64,000 nt of DNA from contig NZ_JBNCNS010000001.1 of the NCBI RefSeq assembly GCF_049847105.1, positions 1,364,001 through 1,428,000 on the forward strand, in the 5' to 3' direction. Source of the stretch: Gordonia sp049847105. GTDB lineage: Bacteria > Actinomycetota > Actinomycetes > Mycobacteriales > Mycobacteriaceae. The notes under the pieces were generated by a model. It was not told where the DNA came from. It worked only from the letters and a program-made list of their open reading frames with translations, and ran no database searches. This document shows positions 17,839 through 26,159 of this stretch, one piece after another. Numbering within the stretch: position 1 is the stretch's first letter; every line of letters starts with the position of its first letter. A program made the position numbers and the translations under genes.

Positions 17839-18344
17839 CCACCTCCGAGCACTCCCCGATCCCGCTGGCACAGTTCATCTCCGCCGCCGGGCGTTTCGGT
17901 CCGGTGGCCGGCGTGTTGACCGGGTCCCGGCTGTCGACGGTCCCCCACAACCTCACAGTGCGGTCCGTCGACGCCGACCGGATGCCGACAGTCGCTGCCC
18001 TGTTCGACGAATTCGCCCGGGCCTGGTCGTTTCCCGACCACTTCGGCCGAAACAAGGACGCCTTCGACGAGTGCATGCGCGACCTCGACGACACGCCGCC
18101 GGACGTGCGCCCGCCGTCCGCCTACCTCACCGTGATCGAGAACGCGCCGCGGCTGCTGAGTCACGAACCCGACGATCTGCGCTGGTTCGCCGGATCTCTC
18201 GAGTTCTACCGCGATCACTACCGCGACGTCGCCGATCCGGCGGCCGCCTTCGCCGTCGCACTGCTGAGTCCACCCACCCTCCGTCGACGGGTCGAGACAC
18301 GCTGGCACGACGCCGGCTCGCCGGTCGCCCTGATAGAGAGCTGA
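17835..18344 (+). CDS. Barstar-like RNase inhibitor
   Basis: A 169-residue cytosolic protein. The barstar fold is indicated by FGRNKDAFDECMRDLDD and the following beta segment AYLTVIENAPRLL. Barstar plugs the barnase active site and protects the producing cell. The gene overlaps the RNase gene by four bases and ends one base before xthA, so all three can be co-transcribed. The N-terminal ~45 residues extend beyond typical 90-residue barstars. Confidence 0.85.
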   Translation: MTTSEHSPIPLAQFISAAGRFGPVAGVLTGSRLSTVPHNLTVRSVDADRMPTVAALFDEFARAWSFPDHFGRNKDAFDECMRDLDDTPPDVRPPSAYLTVIENAPRLLSHEPDDLRWFAGSLEFYRDHYRDVADPAAAFAVALLSPPTLRRRVETRWHDAGSPVALIES

Positions 18345-18345
18345 C

Positions 18346-19131
18346 ATGCGCATCGCCACCTGGAACGTGAACTCCATCCGTGCGCGCTCGGAGGCCGTCG
18401 TCGGCTGGATGGAACGCAACGACATCGACGTGCTCGCGATGCAGGAGACGAAATGCCGCGACGACGAGTTCCCGCTGATGAGCTTCCTGGCCGGCGGCTA
18501 CGACGTCACTCATGCGGGCACTGGCGGGTTCAACGGGGTCGCCATCGCCTCCCGGATCGGGCTCGACGAGGTGGAGATCGGCTTCGAGGGTCAGCCGAAT
18601 TTCGGAACCGAGCACACCGCGCCGGCGCGGGAGGCTCGCGCGATCTCCGCGCGGTGCGGCGCCGTACGGGTGTGGAGCCTCTATGTGCCCAACGGCCGTG
18701 CCCTCGACGACCCGCACTACCGGTACAAGCTCGACTGGCTGGCCAGACTCCGCGACATCGGGTCACTCTGGCTGGCCCACGACCCCGCGGCGCAGATCGT
18801 CCTGGCCGGTGACTGGAACATCATCCCAACCGATGCCGACGTCTGGGATCCCGCGCAGTTCGAGGACAGGACCCACGTGTCCGAACCCGAACGGGCCGCC
18901 CTGCAGGCGATCCGGGACGCCGGATTCCACGACTCGGCGCACCCCTACGACGATGCGTACACCTTCTGGGATTACACCCAGCTCCGGTTCCCGCGCGACG
19001 AGGGCATGCGGATCGACTACCTGCTCTGCTCGCCCGCGTTCGACGACCGGGTCCGCGGCGCCTTTGTCGACCGCAGCGCCCGAAAGGGCAAGGGTGCCAG
19101 CGATCATGCCCCGGTCGTCCTGGAGGTCTGA
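18346..19131 (+). CDS. xthA: Exodeoxyribonuclease III
   Basis: A 261-residue exonuclease/AP endonuclease of base excision repair. Motifs of the EEP superfamily are visible: WNVNSIRAR, LAMQETKCRDDEF (metal Glu), AGDWNIIPTDADVWD, and GASDHAPVVLEV with the catalytic Asp-His pair. Order and orientation match the Rv0427c neighbourhood. It is the last conserved gene before the siderophore island. Confidence 0.95.
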   Translation: MRIATWNVNSIRARSEAVVGWMERNDIDVLAMQETKCRDDEFPLMSFLAGGYDVTHAGTGGFNGVAIASRIGLDEVEIGFEGQPNFGTEHTAPAREARAISARCGAVRVWSLYVPNGRALDDPHYRYKLDWLARLRDIGSLWLAHDPAAQIVLAGDWNIIPTDADVWDPAQFEDRTHVSEPERAALQAIRDAGFHDSAHPYDDAYTFWDYTQLRFPRDEGMRIDYLLCSPAFDDRVRGAFVDRSARKGKGASDHAPVVLEV

Positions 19132-19170
19132 ACCAGACGGACGCGACAGGCCAGCGGCGTAGCACCAGAA

Positions 19171-19189
19171 TGAGCTTAGGCTAAGCTGC
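19171..19189 (+). promoter_or_regulatory. IdeR/DtxR iron box before the Fe-siderophore binding protein
   Basis: TGAGCTTAGGCTAAGCTGC matches the DtxR/IdeR consensus TTAGGTTAGGCTAACCTAA at 14 of 19 positions by eye, with a palindromic AGCTTAGGCTAAGCT core. It ends 4 bases before the ATG, so repressor binding would block the start region. Confidence 0.8.
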
Positions 19190-19193
19190 TCCC

Positions 19194-20171
19194 ATGACTC
19201 GTCCGTTGCGTGTTTTCTTCGTGATGATCACCGTGCTGGTGACGACGATGCTGGCAGTCAGCGCCTGTAGTGCGCCCGACGAATCCGATGGGGGCGGTGC
19301 ACCCATCCAGGTCAACACGTCCAAGGGTTCGGTCACCATCAACGGCGTGCCCAAGCGCATCGTCGCCCTCGGGGCGCAATGGATCGATGTCGCACTCTCG
19401 TTCGGGGTCACACCGGTGGCATACCTCGACAACATCCAGATCCTGACCGGCAAGCCGGCGCCGTGGTCGAGCGACAAGCTCAAGGATTCGACGCCGATCA
19501 GCACCGACGACGTCGTCGCACAGGTCGCCAAGGCGAAGCCGGATCTGATTCTGGCGACCTCGTACATGGCCGACGGCCAGCCCGAGATGTACAACCAGAT
19601 CTCCAAACTCGCGCCGACCATCCCCGGCATCACCGGCAAGCAGATCGACCCCTGGCAGGACATGGTCACGTTCTTGGGAACCGTGTTGCGGCAGCCCGAC
19701 AAGGCCAAGGAGATCACCAGTGGCGTCGACTCGAAGGTCGATGCGACCAAGAACGAGCTCCCCGGACTCAACGGCAAGACGTACACGATGGCCTACATGT
19801 ACTCGAACGATCAGATCCAGGTCCTCGGCGATCCCGACGACGGCGCAACCTCCCTGTTCAGTTCACTCGGCATGAGCATCGCCCCCGCGCTGGTGGCCGG
19901 CTATCGACGCAGCGGACAGCCGCGATATCCCATCTCGACCGAGAACGTGCCACTCCTGAATTCCGACCTGTTGGTCATCACCGCCAACACCGATCAGTTG
20001 ATGTCGTCGCTGCAGAAGCTGCCCGGCTATCGCAATCTGCGATCGGTGCGCAGCGGCGCCGTGAGCCGTCTGACGGTCGCCGAGATCGGCGGACTGAACG
20101 AGCCGACGCCGCTGTCCATCCCGTACCTGCTCGACAAGATGCATCCGGCGATGGAAAAGGCTGCCGGCTGA
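19194..20171 (+). CDS. Fe-siderophore ABC transporter substrate-binding lipoprotein
   Basis: A 325-residue periplasmic-binding-type protein (FepB/FecB family, PF01497). It has a lipoprotein signal with lipobox AVSA-C, then the family entry segment PKRIVALGAQWIDVALSFGVTPVAY and VAKAKPDLILATS. It should capture a ferri-siderophore at the cell surface and deliver it to a permease not encoded in this window. An iron box overlaps its promoter. The SagB-type gene follows 7 bases later. Confidence 0.88.
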   Translation: MTRPLRVFFVMITVLVTTMLAVSACSAPDESDGGGAPIQVNTSKGSVTINGVPKRIVALGAQWIDVALSFGVTPVAYLDNIQILTGKPAPWSSDKLKDSTPISTDDVVAQVAKAKPDLILATSYMADGQPEMYNQISKLAPTIPGITGKQIDPWQDMVTFLGTVLRQPDKAKEITSGVDSKVDATKNELPGLNGKTYTMAYMYSNDQIQVLGDPDDGATSLFSSLGMSIAPALVAGYRRSGQPRYPISTENVPLLNSDLLVITANTDQLMSSLQKLPGYRNLRSVRSGAVSRLTVAEIGGLNEPTPLSIPYLLDKMHPAMEKAAG

Positions 20172-20178
20172 CGACCCG

Positions 20179-21558
20179 ATGACGAACTCGACAACACCGG
20201 CGACTACACCGGCGACTGCGCCACAGACCGTCTATACGCTCACCGACGGCGCGCGATGCCTGCTCGGAGGAGGCGGCGTCGCCGTCCTGCTACCGGCCAA
20301 ACAGCGGCTCGACGGATTGTCACCGGGTCAGATCGCGACGTTGCGAACGCTCAACGGCGGACCACTACGGATCGCCGACGACGCCGACGAGGACACCGTC
20401 GACCTGTTAAACCGCCTGGTCGGCGCCGGTGTGGTGTCGCTGATCGTATCCGCTGGACAGCGGGACCTGTACTCGCTACGCCCCTTTCGCCGGCCATCGC
20501 AGCCACGCCCGGTCCCATGCTCGGACGCGTTCGAGCTGTCACGGTTCACCGTGGTGCGGCGCAACGGCACCGACGTGGTCGCCGAGCACCCTCGATCATG
20601 GTGCGACGTCGCCATCCACGACGCGGAAACTCTCGCGACGCTCGTGGGGCTGGGTTCCGCGCTGCCGGCACAGATCCGCGACCGGCTCGCCGCCGACCTG
20701 GCATGGTCGGGTCACGCGGTCGGGCCGGGAACCGAGTCACACGACTTCGCCACGCGCAGTTGGAGTCCGCACGAGCTGTGGTTCCACCGGCGCAGCACCG
20801 TCGGCGACCGCGGCACCAGCTGGGCACACTTCGGGCCGACCCGGTGGGCGGACGGCGAGTTCGAGCCACTGCCGGCGCGGCGCGAGCGCTACGACGGCGA
20901 GCCCGTCTCCCTGCCCACCCCCGACCTCGCGGCATTGCGCCAGGACGACCAGCCACTCACTGCGGTCGTCGAGGACCGGAAGTCGGTGCGCGACTTCGAC
21001 GATCGTCATCCAGTGACCGCCGCACAACTCGGCGAGCTCCTCCACCGGTGCGCCCGAACCCGCAGCGTACGCACCACGAACGCGAATCGCGCAGTACCCG
21101 AGGAACTTCCGTCGCGCCCGTTTCCCTCGGGTGGGTCACTCTACGAACTCGAGGTGTATGCGGTGGTGCGCATCGCCGACGGCATCCCGGCCGGGATGTA
21201 CCACTACGATTCCTTCGACCACGTGTTACGCCCGGTGGCGCCGTACGACAGTCCCGCCGTCCGCAGGCTCGTCGCACCCGCCTCCCTCACGCTGGCCGAC
21301 GGGCAGCTCCCGCAGGTGCTGCTCGTCCTCGCCGCCCGACCGGGCCGGATCATGTGGACCTACGAACAGATGCCGTACGCGGTGATCCTCAAACACGTCG
21401 GAGTACTGACGCAGACGCTCTACCTCACCTCCACCGCAATGGGTTTGGGGGGTGTGGCACAGGGATACGGCGACACGGCGGCATTCGCCGAGGCCACCGG
21501 GGCCGACGAGCTCACCGAGTGCAACGTCGGGAGTTTCGTGGTCGGCACACCGCGCTGA
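20179..21558 (+). CDS. SagB-type FMN-dependent azoline oxidase/dehydrogenase
   Basis: A 459-residue protein. Residues about 245-455 form a nitroreductase-fold SagB-type domain: EDRKSVRDFDDRHPVTAAQL (FMN phosphate Arg), PSGGSLYELEVYAVV, GMYHYDSFDHVL, and LYLTSTAMGLGGVAQGYGD. The N-terminal 200 residues resemble the accessory part of stand-alone azoline oxidases. Family members oxidise thiazolines or oxazolines to thiazoles or oxazoles. It is in an iron-boxed unit with a siderophore-binding protein and converges with the mycobactin-type NRPS genes, so oxidation of the MbtB-made azoline is the natural hypothesis; this is inference. No RiPP precursor or YcaO cyclodehydratase is present nearby. 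Confidence 0.82.
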   Translation: MTNSTTPATTPATAPQTVYTLTDGARCLLGGGGVAVLLPAKQRLDGLSPGQIATLRTLNGGPLRIADDADEDTVDLLNRLVGAGVVSLIVSAGQRDLYSLRPFRRPSQPRPVPCSDAFELSRFTVVRRNGTDVVAEHPRSWCDVAIHDAETLATLVGLGSALPAQIRDRLAADLAWSGHAVGPGTESHDFATRSWSPHELWFHRRSTVGDRGTSWAHFGPTRWADGEFEPLPARRERYDGEPVSLPTPDLAALRQDDQPLTAVVEDRKSVRDFDDRHPVTAAQLGELLHRCARTRSVRTTNANRAVPEELPSRPFPSGGSLYELEVYAVVRIADGIPAGMYHYDSFDHVLRPVAPYDSPAVRRLVAPASLTLADGQLPQVLLVLAARPGRIMWTYEQMPYAVILKHVGVLTQTLYLTSTAMGLGGVAQGYGDTAAFAEATGADELTECNVGSFVVGTPR

Positions 21559-21599
21559 GCCTGCCGGTTCTCGCGTGGCGCCCGGCCCGGGGCTGCTGG

Positions 21600-24500
21600 T
21601 CAGGTCATCCGGCCGCCCAGCGCGGTCGCCAGCGCAGTCACCGAGTCCTCCCACAGCCCGGTCAGCACGTCGACCTCCGCCGCAGTGAGCAGATCCGCCC
21701 CGTAGCGCCAGTTGGTCACCAACTGCGGACCGGCGTCGGTGGCCCGGACCACCGCGACGACGTCCAGCGTGTAACGCAGGGGCAGGTCGGGTTCGGGATC
21801 GGTCGGGAGATGCTCGTTGATCTCCAGGTCGGTGATCGGCGACCATGGTTCCCATCCGGCGGCGCCCTGCGCGCCCGGCGTGTGGAGATCGAATCGGCCG
21901 AGGTAGTTGAACTCCACCTGCGGCTCCGGCGCTTCGAGCAGTTCCGGCACCCGGGACAGGTATTTCAGCACACCGAAATCGAGCCCCATCGACGGGATCC
22001 GCCCGACGTGGGCGGCGACTTCGTCCAGCAGATCGGCGCCGGCCTGCGGATCGGATGTCGCCGCGTCGATGTCGAGGTCGCGACCTGCCCCGAGCCGGAC
22101 GGGGAACACCGTGGTGAACCACCCCAGCGTCCGCGTGGTGTCGACATCGGGCCCGGCCAGCGCATCTTCCCGACCATGTCCCTCGAGTGCGATATACGCC
22201 CCGCCGGTCGCGTCCTCACCCCGCCGGTGGCGCCACGTGGCGAGCGTCAGCGTCAGCGCGGTCAGCAGGAATTCGCGCATACCGATGCTCTTGTCGATCG
22301 CCCGCAGGACCTGTGCAGTGGTCCCGACCCCGGTATGGGTGACCGCCGAACGCAGCGACGACCAGGTATCCGTGTCGGGCGCCGGCCTGCGGGACCCGAT
22401 CGCCGGATCGGGTCCCGACACCTCGCTCACCCAATAGGACTGCTGGGCAAGCACATCCTGGCGGCTGCTCCTGCCGGACACGTACTCACACCACCGTCGA
22501 TAGTCGCTGTACTCGGTCTGCAGGACCGGGGTGTCGCCCGCATCGATGGCGCGGCCGGCGGTCGCGAGCTCACCAAAGATCACCTGCCAGCTCACCGCAT
22601 CCACGGCGAGATGGTGGATCGCGAGCAGTAACAGATCGTCGGTTGCGTTGCAGCGTAACCGGACCGCCGAGATCATCCGTCCCGCGACCGGATCGATCGC
22701 ATCGTTTGCCCGACGGGCCGCCGCGGTGATCCCGTCTCCTGGTTCATCGACCGACAGCGTCATCAGTACCGCGGCCGCATCGACCGTTCCCGGTTCGCGG
22801 GTGAGCAGACCGTTCGCAGAGATCTGGGACCGCAGCATGTCGTGACCGTCGATCAACGACCGGAGGATGTCGACGAGTCCGGCGTCCGAGAGTCCCTGCG
22901 GCAAGGCGAACAGCACGGTCTGGGTGAAGCGGCGGTAGTTGCCGAACTCGTACATCCACTCGACCACCGGCAACGCCGGCACCGGGCCGTAACCGGATGC
23001 GGAGGCGATCACGGCATCGCCAGCCCGGTCGATGGCGTCGCCGAGATCCTGGATGGTCGGATGCGACAACACCATTCGCGGCGTCACCACGAGATCACAA
23101 TCGCGCAGGGCGTTCACCATGGCCATCGCCACGATGCTGTCCAGGCCCAGGTCGAAGAAGTCCTCGTCGACGCCGGGTGTGGACCCGAGCACGTCGGTGA
23201 TCACCGATCGTACGACGGTCGCCGTGGCGGACAGGTCTGCCACGGCGGTTCCGCTTCGGGCTCGGAGAGATTCGGCGGCCGACTCGGCCAGCACCCTGCT
23301 GTCGAGTTTTCCGTTGCTGTTCATCGGCAGCACTGGGAGACAGAGAATCCGGGAGGGCACCATGTGGGCCGGAATCGCTTCGGCCAGCGCGCCGCGGAGC
23401 CCACGGGCCTCGAGGTCCGTGCCGGCGGCGAAACCGACGAGCGCCGGACCCGCTGCCCGGTCGACCACGACGACGGCCGCGTTCGACACCCCGGCCAGTC
23501 GCCGCATCGCGGCTTCGATCTCGCCCGTCTCGATCCGGTAGCCGCGGATCTTGACCTGGTCGTCGCTGCGGCCGACGAAGATGAGTTCCCCACGGGCGTT
23601 GCGGCGTACCAGATCTCCGGTTCGGTACATTCGCTCGCCGATGCCGTCGGGATCGGCGACGAAGCTCGTCGCCGTCAGCGCGGCCTTGCCCTGGTAACCA
23701 CGGGTGACCTGGGCGCCGGACAGGTAGAGTTCGCCGGGCACACCGGTCGGTACCGGACGCAGCCGGGAGTCGAGAACGTGTGCGCTCATTCGATCCGTGG
23801 CGGTGCCGATGATCGGCGACGGTGAATCCGCGATCCGTGCTACGACCGCCTCAACCGTTGTCTCCGTCGGTCCATAGCAGTTGTACGCCGACGTATCCGG
23901 CAGCCCGGACAGCTGTTTCCACAACGCGGGCCCGATCGCCTCACCGCCCAGTGCCAGCACGGTGAGATGTGCATGCCCGCCTCCGGACTCCCCCAACAAG
24001 CCGGCGGCGGCCAGCTGGCCGAACATCGAGGGCGTGGTGTCGATCATGTCGATCTCCCGCTCCGAGAGACCCGCCACCAGGCGACCGGCATCACGCATCT
24101 CGTCGTCGTCGAAGAGATGTATCGCGTGGCCGTCGAGCAGACCGGCCAGCGGCTGCCAGGAGGCGTCGAAGCTGAACGTCCACGCATGCGCGATGCGCAG
24201 CGGGCGGCCGAGCCGATCCCGGGCCGGCGCGAGCATCTGGTCACGATGATCGCGGCAGTAACTCACCAGCGCGCGGTGGGTTCCGATGACGCCCTTCGGT
24301 TCACCGGTCGAGCCCGAGGTGAAGATGATGTATGCCGCGCTCGACGGACGGAGCCCCGTCGGTGCGATGTGAACGGGCCGCGCCTCGATGCGACCTGCGG
24401 TCTCGGGGTCGTCGAGGGCCAACGGCTTGGCGAGCGGGGCGAACCGGTCGCGGTGTGCGAGATCGGTGATCACCAGCTCGATCCCCGCCTGACCGACGAT

Positions 24501-26159
24501 GTTGGCCACCCGCTGATCCGGCAGGGAAACATCGATCGGGACATATGCGCCGCCCGCGATCAGTACCCCGAGGATGGCGACAACCGACTCTGCCGACCGC
24601 GGAATCGCTACGGCCACTGCCGATTCCGCGACCATGCCGTCTTCGGTGAGCTCGCCGGCCAAGCGGGTGGCATGGTCTGCCAGCTCTCGGTAGGTGTACG
24701 ACCGGGCACCGGCGACGAGCGCGGTCGCCTCGGGGGTGCGATCACACTGCGACAGAAAGGCCTCGACCACCGTCGGTGCGAGTTCGACGGCATCGTTGAG
24801 CTTCCGCTCCGCGGCCGCCGACGATGCCAGCGCACGTTCCCCGGGCAACGTGACGTCGAGTCGGTCGGGATGCCGGTCGGCCGCATCCGGCAACTGCTCG
24901 AGCACCCGGACCACACGTTGCGCCACGTCACCGGGGACGATGCCGCCGAGTGCGTCCTCGATGGCCTCGGTCATCACCACGAGTTCACCGTCGAGCAGGT
25001 AGGCGACCACGGTGAGGGGGTAGTGCGCGAGACTTTCCATCGCCAGCGGGAGGAACCGCGTACCGTCGGGTGCGCTGATCGGCTCGGTCGCCGCCCCTAT
25101 CGGCGCGTTCTCGAACACGAACAACGTGTCGAAGAGCGACGAGAGCCCCGCGCACCGCTGGATCTCGGAGAGGCCCAGGTAGCCCTGGTCGCGCATCCGA
25201 CTCGATTCACGCTGCAGGGCAATGCACTTGGCCGTCACGGTATCGGCGCCCCCCGCTTCGGCGAGGCGGACGCGGGACGGCACGGTGTTGATGAAGAGTC
25301 CGATCATCTCGTCGGCACCCGCAAGCCCCTGCGGGCGCCCCGAGATGGTGGTCCCGAACACCACGTCGTCACGGTCGGTCAGGCGGCCCAGCACGGTGGC
25401 CCAGGCGAACTGGACCGCGGTGTTCACCGTGAGCCCGGCCGAGCGCGACCACGCGACAAGGCGTTCCGTGGCCGGGGCGGACAGCTCGTGACGGGTGCGG
25501 ACCGGCTCTGTTGCGGCGGCTCCCGGCGCGGCGAGCATCAGCGGCTCCACACCGTCCAGATATCGTGCCCATTCCGCACGCGCGGCCGCCCCGTCCTGCG
25601 CCGCCAGCCAGGCGATGTAATTGCGATAGGGCCGAACCGCCGGCAGGCCCTGCGCCGATCCACCCGCCGCATAGATGGCCAGCAGTTCCTGGAAGAACAG
25701 CGCGATCGCCCAGCCGTCCATGAGGATGTGGTGCGCGGTCACCAGCAGCCGCGAACGTCCCTCGGGCAGGTCGATCAGCTTGACCCGCAACGACGGTCCG
25801 CGCCGAAGGTCGAAACGGTCGGCGCGCTCGGCCGCCGCGATGTCGTCGAAATCCGCGGCGGTGGCCGAGAGCTCCTCCCACGGCACCTCGACGCGGGACG
25901 GCACGATCTGCACCGGTTTCGGGAGATCCTTGTCCCACAGCGAGACCCGCAGGTTGGGATGCCGCTCCATGATCACATCGACACTGCGGTGCAAGATCTG
26001 CCGATCCAGCGGGCCGGTGATCTCCACGACGAATTGCATCGAGTACAGATCGATCCCGTCGCCCGACATCTCGGACAGGACGAACAGCCCTTCCTGCAGC
26101 GGGCTGAGTGCCAGAACGTCCTCGATCTCCGGTGCGGCGCTCACCGCTGGGACTTCCAT
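21600..26159 (-). CDS. mbtF: MbtF-like NRPS, C-A-PCP-E
   Basis: A 1,519-residue synthetase. Domains in order: condensation (about 10-430, HHILMDGW near residue 145), adenylation (about 470-960, TSGSTGEPKG near 616), carrier (LGLDSI near 1007) and an epimerisation-type domain (about 1060-1510) with HHLAVDAVSW, LEGHGRE and NYLGR. There is no thioesterase. By analogy with mycobactin, it adds the second N-hydroxylysine, which ends as a cyclic lactam; the terminal E-like domain may take part in release. ATG at 26159 overlaps the MbtE stop by 19 bases; a GTG at 26144 with a GTGA overlap and upstream GGAAG is an equally good start. Confidence 0.88.
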   Translation of the reverse strand: MEVPAVSAAPEIEDVLALSPLQEGLFVLSEMSGDGIDLYSMQFVVEITGPLDRQILHRSVDVIMERHPNLRVSLWDKDLPKPVQIVPSRVEVPWEELSATAADFDDIAAAERADRFDLRRGPSLRVKLIDLPEGRSRLLVTAHHILMDGWAIALFFQELLAIYAAGGSAQGLPAVRPYRNYIAWLAAQDGAAARAEWARYLDGVEPLMLAAPGAAATEPVRTRHELSAPATERLVAWSRSAGLTVNTAVQFAWATVLGRLTDRDDVVFGTTISGRPQGLAGADEMIGLFINTVPSRVRLAEAGGADTVTAKCIALQRESSRMRDQGYLGLSEIQRCAGLSSLFDTLFVFENAPIGAATEPISAPDGTRFLPLAMESLAHYPLTVVAYLLDGELVVMTEAIEDALGGIVPGDVAQRVVRVLEQLPDAADRHPDRLDVTLPGERALASSAAAERKLNDAVELAPTVVEAFLSQCDRTPEATALVAGARSYTYRELADHATRLAGELTEDGMVAESAVAVAIPRSAESVVAILGVLIAGGAYVPIDVSLPDQRVANIVGQAGIELVITDLAHRDRFAPLAKPLALDDPETAGRIEARPVHIAPTGLRPSSAAYIIFTSGSTGEPKGVIGTHRALVSYCRDHRDQMLAPARDRLGRPLRIAHAWTFSFDASWQPLAGLLDGHAIHLFDDDEMRDAGRLVAGLSEREIDMIDTTPSMFGQLAAAGLLGESGGGHAHLTVLALGGEAIGPALWKQLSGLPDTSAYNCYGPTETTVEAVVARIADSPSPIIGTATDRMSAHVLDSRLRPVPTGVPGELYLSGAQVTRGYQGKAALTATSFVADPDGIGERMYRTGDLVRRNARGELIFVGRSDDQVKIRGYRIETGEIEAAMRRLAGVSNAAVVVVDRAAGPALVGFAAGTDLEARGLRGALAEAIPAHMVPSRILCLPVLPMNSNGKLDSRVLAESAAESLRARSGTAVADLSATATVVRSVITDVLGSTPGVDEDFFDLGLDSIVAMAMVNALRDCDLVVTPRMVLSHPTIQDLGDAIDRAGDAVIASASGYGPVPALPVVEWMYEFGNYRRFTQTVLFALPQGLSDAGLVDILRSLIDGHDMLRSQISANGLLTREPGTVDAAAVLMTLSVDEPGDGITAAARRANDAIDPVAGRMISAVRLRCNATDDLLLLAIHHLAVDAVSWQVIFGELATAGRAIDAGDTPVLQTEYSDYRRWCEYVSGRSSRQDVLAQQSYWVSEVSGPDPAIGSRRPAPDTDTWSSLRSAVTHTGVGTTAQVLRAIDKSIGMREFLLTALTLTLATWRHRRGEDATGGAYIALEGHGREDALAGPDVDTTRTLGWFTTVFPVRLGAGRDLDIDAATSDPQAGADLLDEVAAHVGRIPSMGLDFGVLKYLSRVPELLEAPEPQVEFNYLGRFDLHTPGAQGAAGWEPWSPITDLEINEHLPTDPEPDLPLRYTLDVVAVVRATDAGPQLVTNWRYGADLLTAAEVDVLTGLWEDSVTALATALGGRMT

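Noticed and set aside
20256..22631. 791-residue plus-strand open frame across sagB and the mbtF 3' end
   Set aside because: Arg/Pro-rich shadow translation; the real SagB and MbtF frames have full domain motifs.
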